Both the position numbers and the translations under genes were made by a program. Of a DNA stretch of 7,055 nt, positions 6,527 to 7,055 are shown piece by piece (the stretch's first letter is position 1; the number at the start of each line of letters is the position of its first letter). The notes beneath the pieces were generated by a model that made no database searches, was not told the origin of the DNA, and worked only from the letters and a program-made list of their open reading frames with translations. The stretch is from an uncultured Oligoflexia bacterium (GTDB lineage: Bacteria; Bdellovibrionota; Bacteriovoracia; Bacteriovoracales; Bacteriovoracaceae). The stretch spans positions 1 to 7,055 of the forward strand of contig CATLVA010000071.1 of NCBI GenBank assembly GCA_950060715.1, read 5' to 3'.

Positions 6527-7055
6527 AAAATCTTTTTCACAAACACTATTCGAGCGCTCACGTCTTGCTATGAGGCTAATTTTATCAGTTTCATAGGGTG
6601 TAAATAGTTGAGTGTCCATTTCACTAAATTTAATGATCATTTGTGTGATTATGTCGGTAGCTTCCTCTATTTTTTGTAAGCTTGGTCTACATTGATGAGC
6701 TGGAACATGAATAAAGCCGTAGGGGAGTTCCGGAAACTTATAACTCATATTGTACATAGTATTATTACAGACAAATCTCTGAGCATCGTTAGAAGCCAAT
6801 GTAATGGATTTCTGCTTATTGTAATCAAGTTCACAAAATGGTTCAGACCAATCAATATTAAGCCCTAGAGATTTTGGAGCTCCTTTTATAATTTGAGAGC
6901 CACGTCGGCGTTGGCCAATATTGTCAGCACCCCACCCATTGTCCCAGTTATAGGCAACTGTCTCTAGTTTTAAATTTCCACACCCCCCTTCACCAAGGCT
7001 TATCACCAATTTAGGCTGCTCTGTCGAGTTTGCTAGGCATAGGGCAATTTGCTCA
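6500..7055 (-). CDS. Peptidase C15 (pyroglutamyl-peptidase I-like), 5' end beyond window
   Basis: Probable cysteine peptidase of family C15, which removes N-terminal pyroglutamate from peptides. The frame is open to the right edge; 184 residues are visible before the TAG at 6502-6500. All three catalytic positions of the family appear in order: Glu in LKLETVAYN (codon 6964-6962), Cys in RFVCNNTMYN (codon 6769-6767), and His in YGFIHVPAH (codon 6709-6707). The Glu-Cys and Cys-His spacings, 65 and 20 residues, are close to the family's (about 63 and 24). LVISLGEGG matches the strand before the Glu. About 45-50 N-terminal residues should lie outside the window. The TTG at 7009 is not the real start, because homology-like sequence continues through it. 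The C-terminal tail after His is about 68 residues, longer than in classical enzymes. Substrate specificity cannot be read, since the N-terminal pocket residues are missing. The gene is convergent with, and overlaps, the DUF952 gene. Confidence 0.85.
   Translation of the reverse strand, partial: EQIALCLANSTEQPKLVISLGEGGCGNLKLETVAYNWDNGWGADNIGQRRRGSQIIKGAPKSLGLNIDWSEPFCELDYNKQKSITLASNDAQRFVCNNTMYNMSYKFPELPYGFIHVPAHQCRPSLQKIEEATDIITQMIIKFSEMDTQLFTPYETDKISLIARRERSNSVCEKDFLRRLLTTY

Noticed and set aside
7007..7009. TTG as the true start of the C15 peptidase
   Set aside because: The frame continues openly to the right edge, and starting here would truncate the strand that precedes the catalytic Glu.
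1..7055. A new defence, mobile or biosynthetic system
   Set aside because: Most genes belong to recognisable housekeeping or widespread families. There are no repeats, integrases, toxin-antitoxin pairs or modification enzymes to anchor such a claim.

Overview
The window looks like ordinary chromosomal sequence from an AT-rich Gram-negative bacterium. A long AcnA-type aconitase, a receiver-like/TPR protein next to a small beta-rich protein that could be PilZ-like, an APH-fold homoserine kinase and a long-form ribosomal protein L25 together fit a Bdellovibrionota/Bacteriovorax-like member of the old delta-proteobacteria. That placement is inference from gene content and base composition; no rRNA or other marker here proves it. 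I see no tRNA, rRNA, CRISPR array, insertion sequence, phage gene or attachment site. Both ends of the window cut through genes.

Layout. Positions 1-2030 (minus strand) hold the first 676 complete codons of acnA; its C-terminal swivel domain runs off the left edge. A divergent promoter region of about 100 bp follows. To its right is a plus-strand two-gene unit: a small, possibly PilZ-like protein (2135-2569) overlapping by 8 nt a degenerate-receiver plus TPR protein (2562-3857). A 112-bp AT-rich gap with a run of ten T leads to an HvfC/DUF2063-like protein (3970-4467). A type II homoserine kinase-like phosphotransferase (4516-5478) follows after 48 bp. A 101-bp gap with a short direct repeat precedes rplY (5580-6197), whose stop codon shares one base with the start of a DUF952 gene (6197-6526). 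The DUF952 gene converges on, and overlaps by 27 nt, a peptidase C15 (pyroglutamyl-peptidase-like) gene on the minus strand that runs off the right edge.

How the genes relate. The set is mostly housekeeping: TCA cycle, threonine synthesis, ribosome and peptide turnover, mixed with three poorly characterised proteins. The PilZ-like/receiver-TPR pair is the most likely functional pair, because the genes overlap and share a promoter. rplY and the DUF952 gene are translationally adjacent but have no obvious shared pathway.

The points most worth a second look are: a well-formed extended -10 promoter whose predicted start falls on the ATG of the PilZ-like gene, implying a leaderless mRNA; a receiver domain that has lost its phospho-acceptor Asp; a DUF2063-like protein without its usual partners; and a perfect 8-bp hairpin inside the start of the DUF952 gene. 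I did not find a convincing new multi-gene system.
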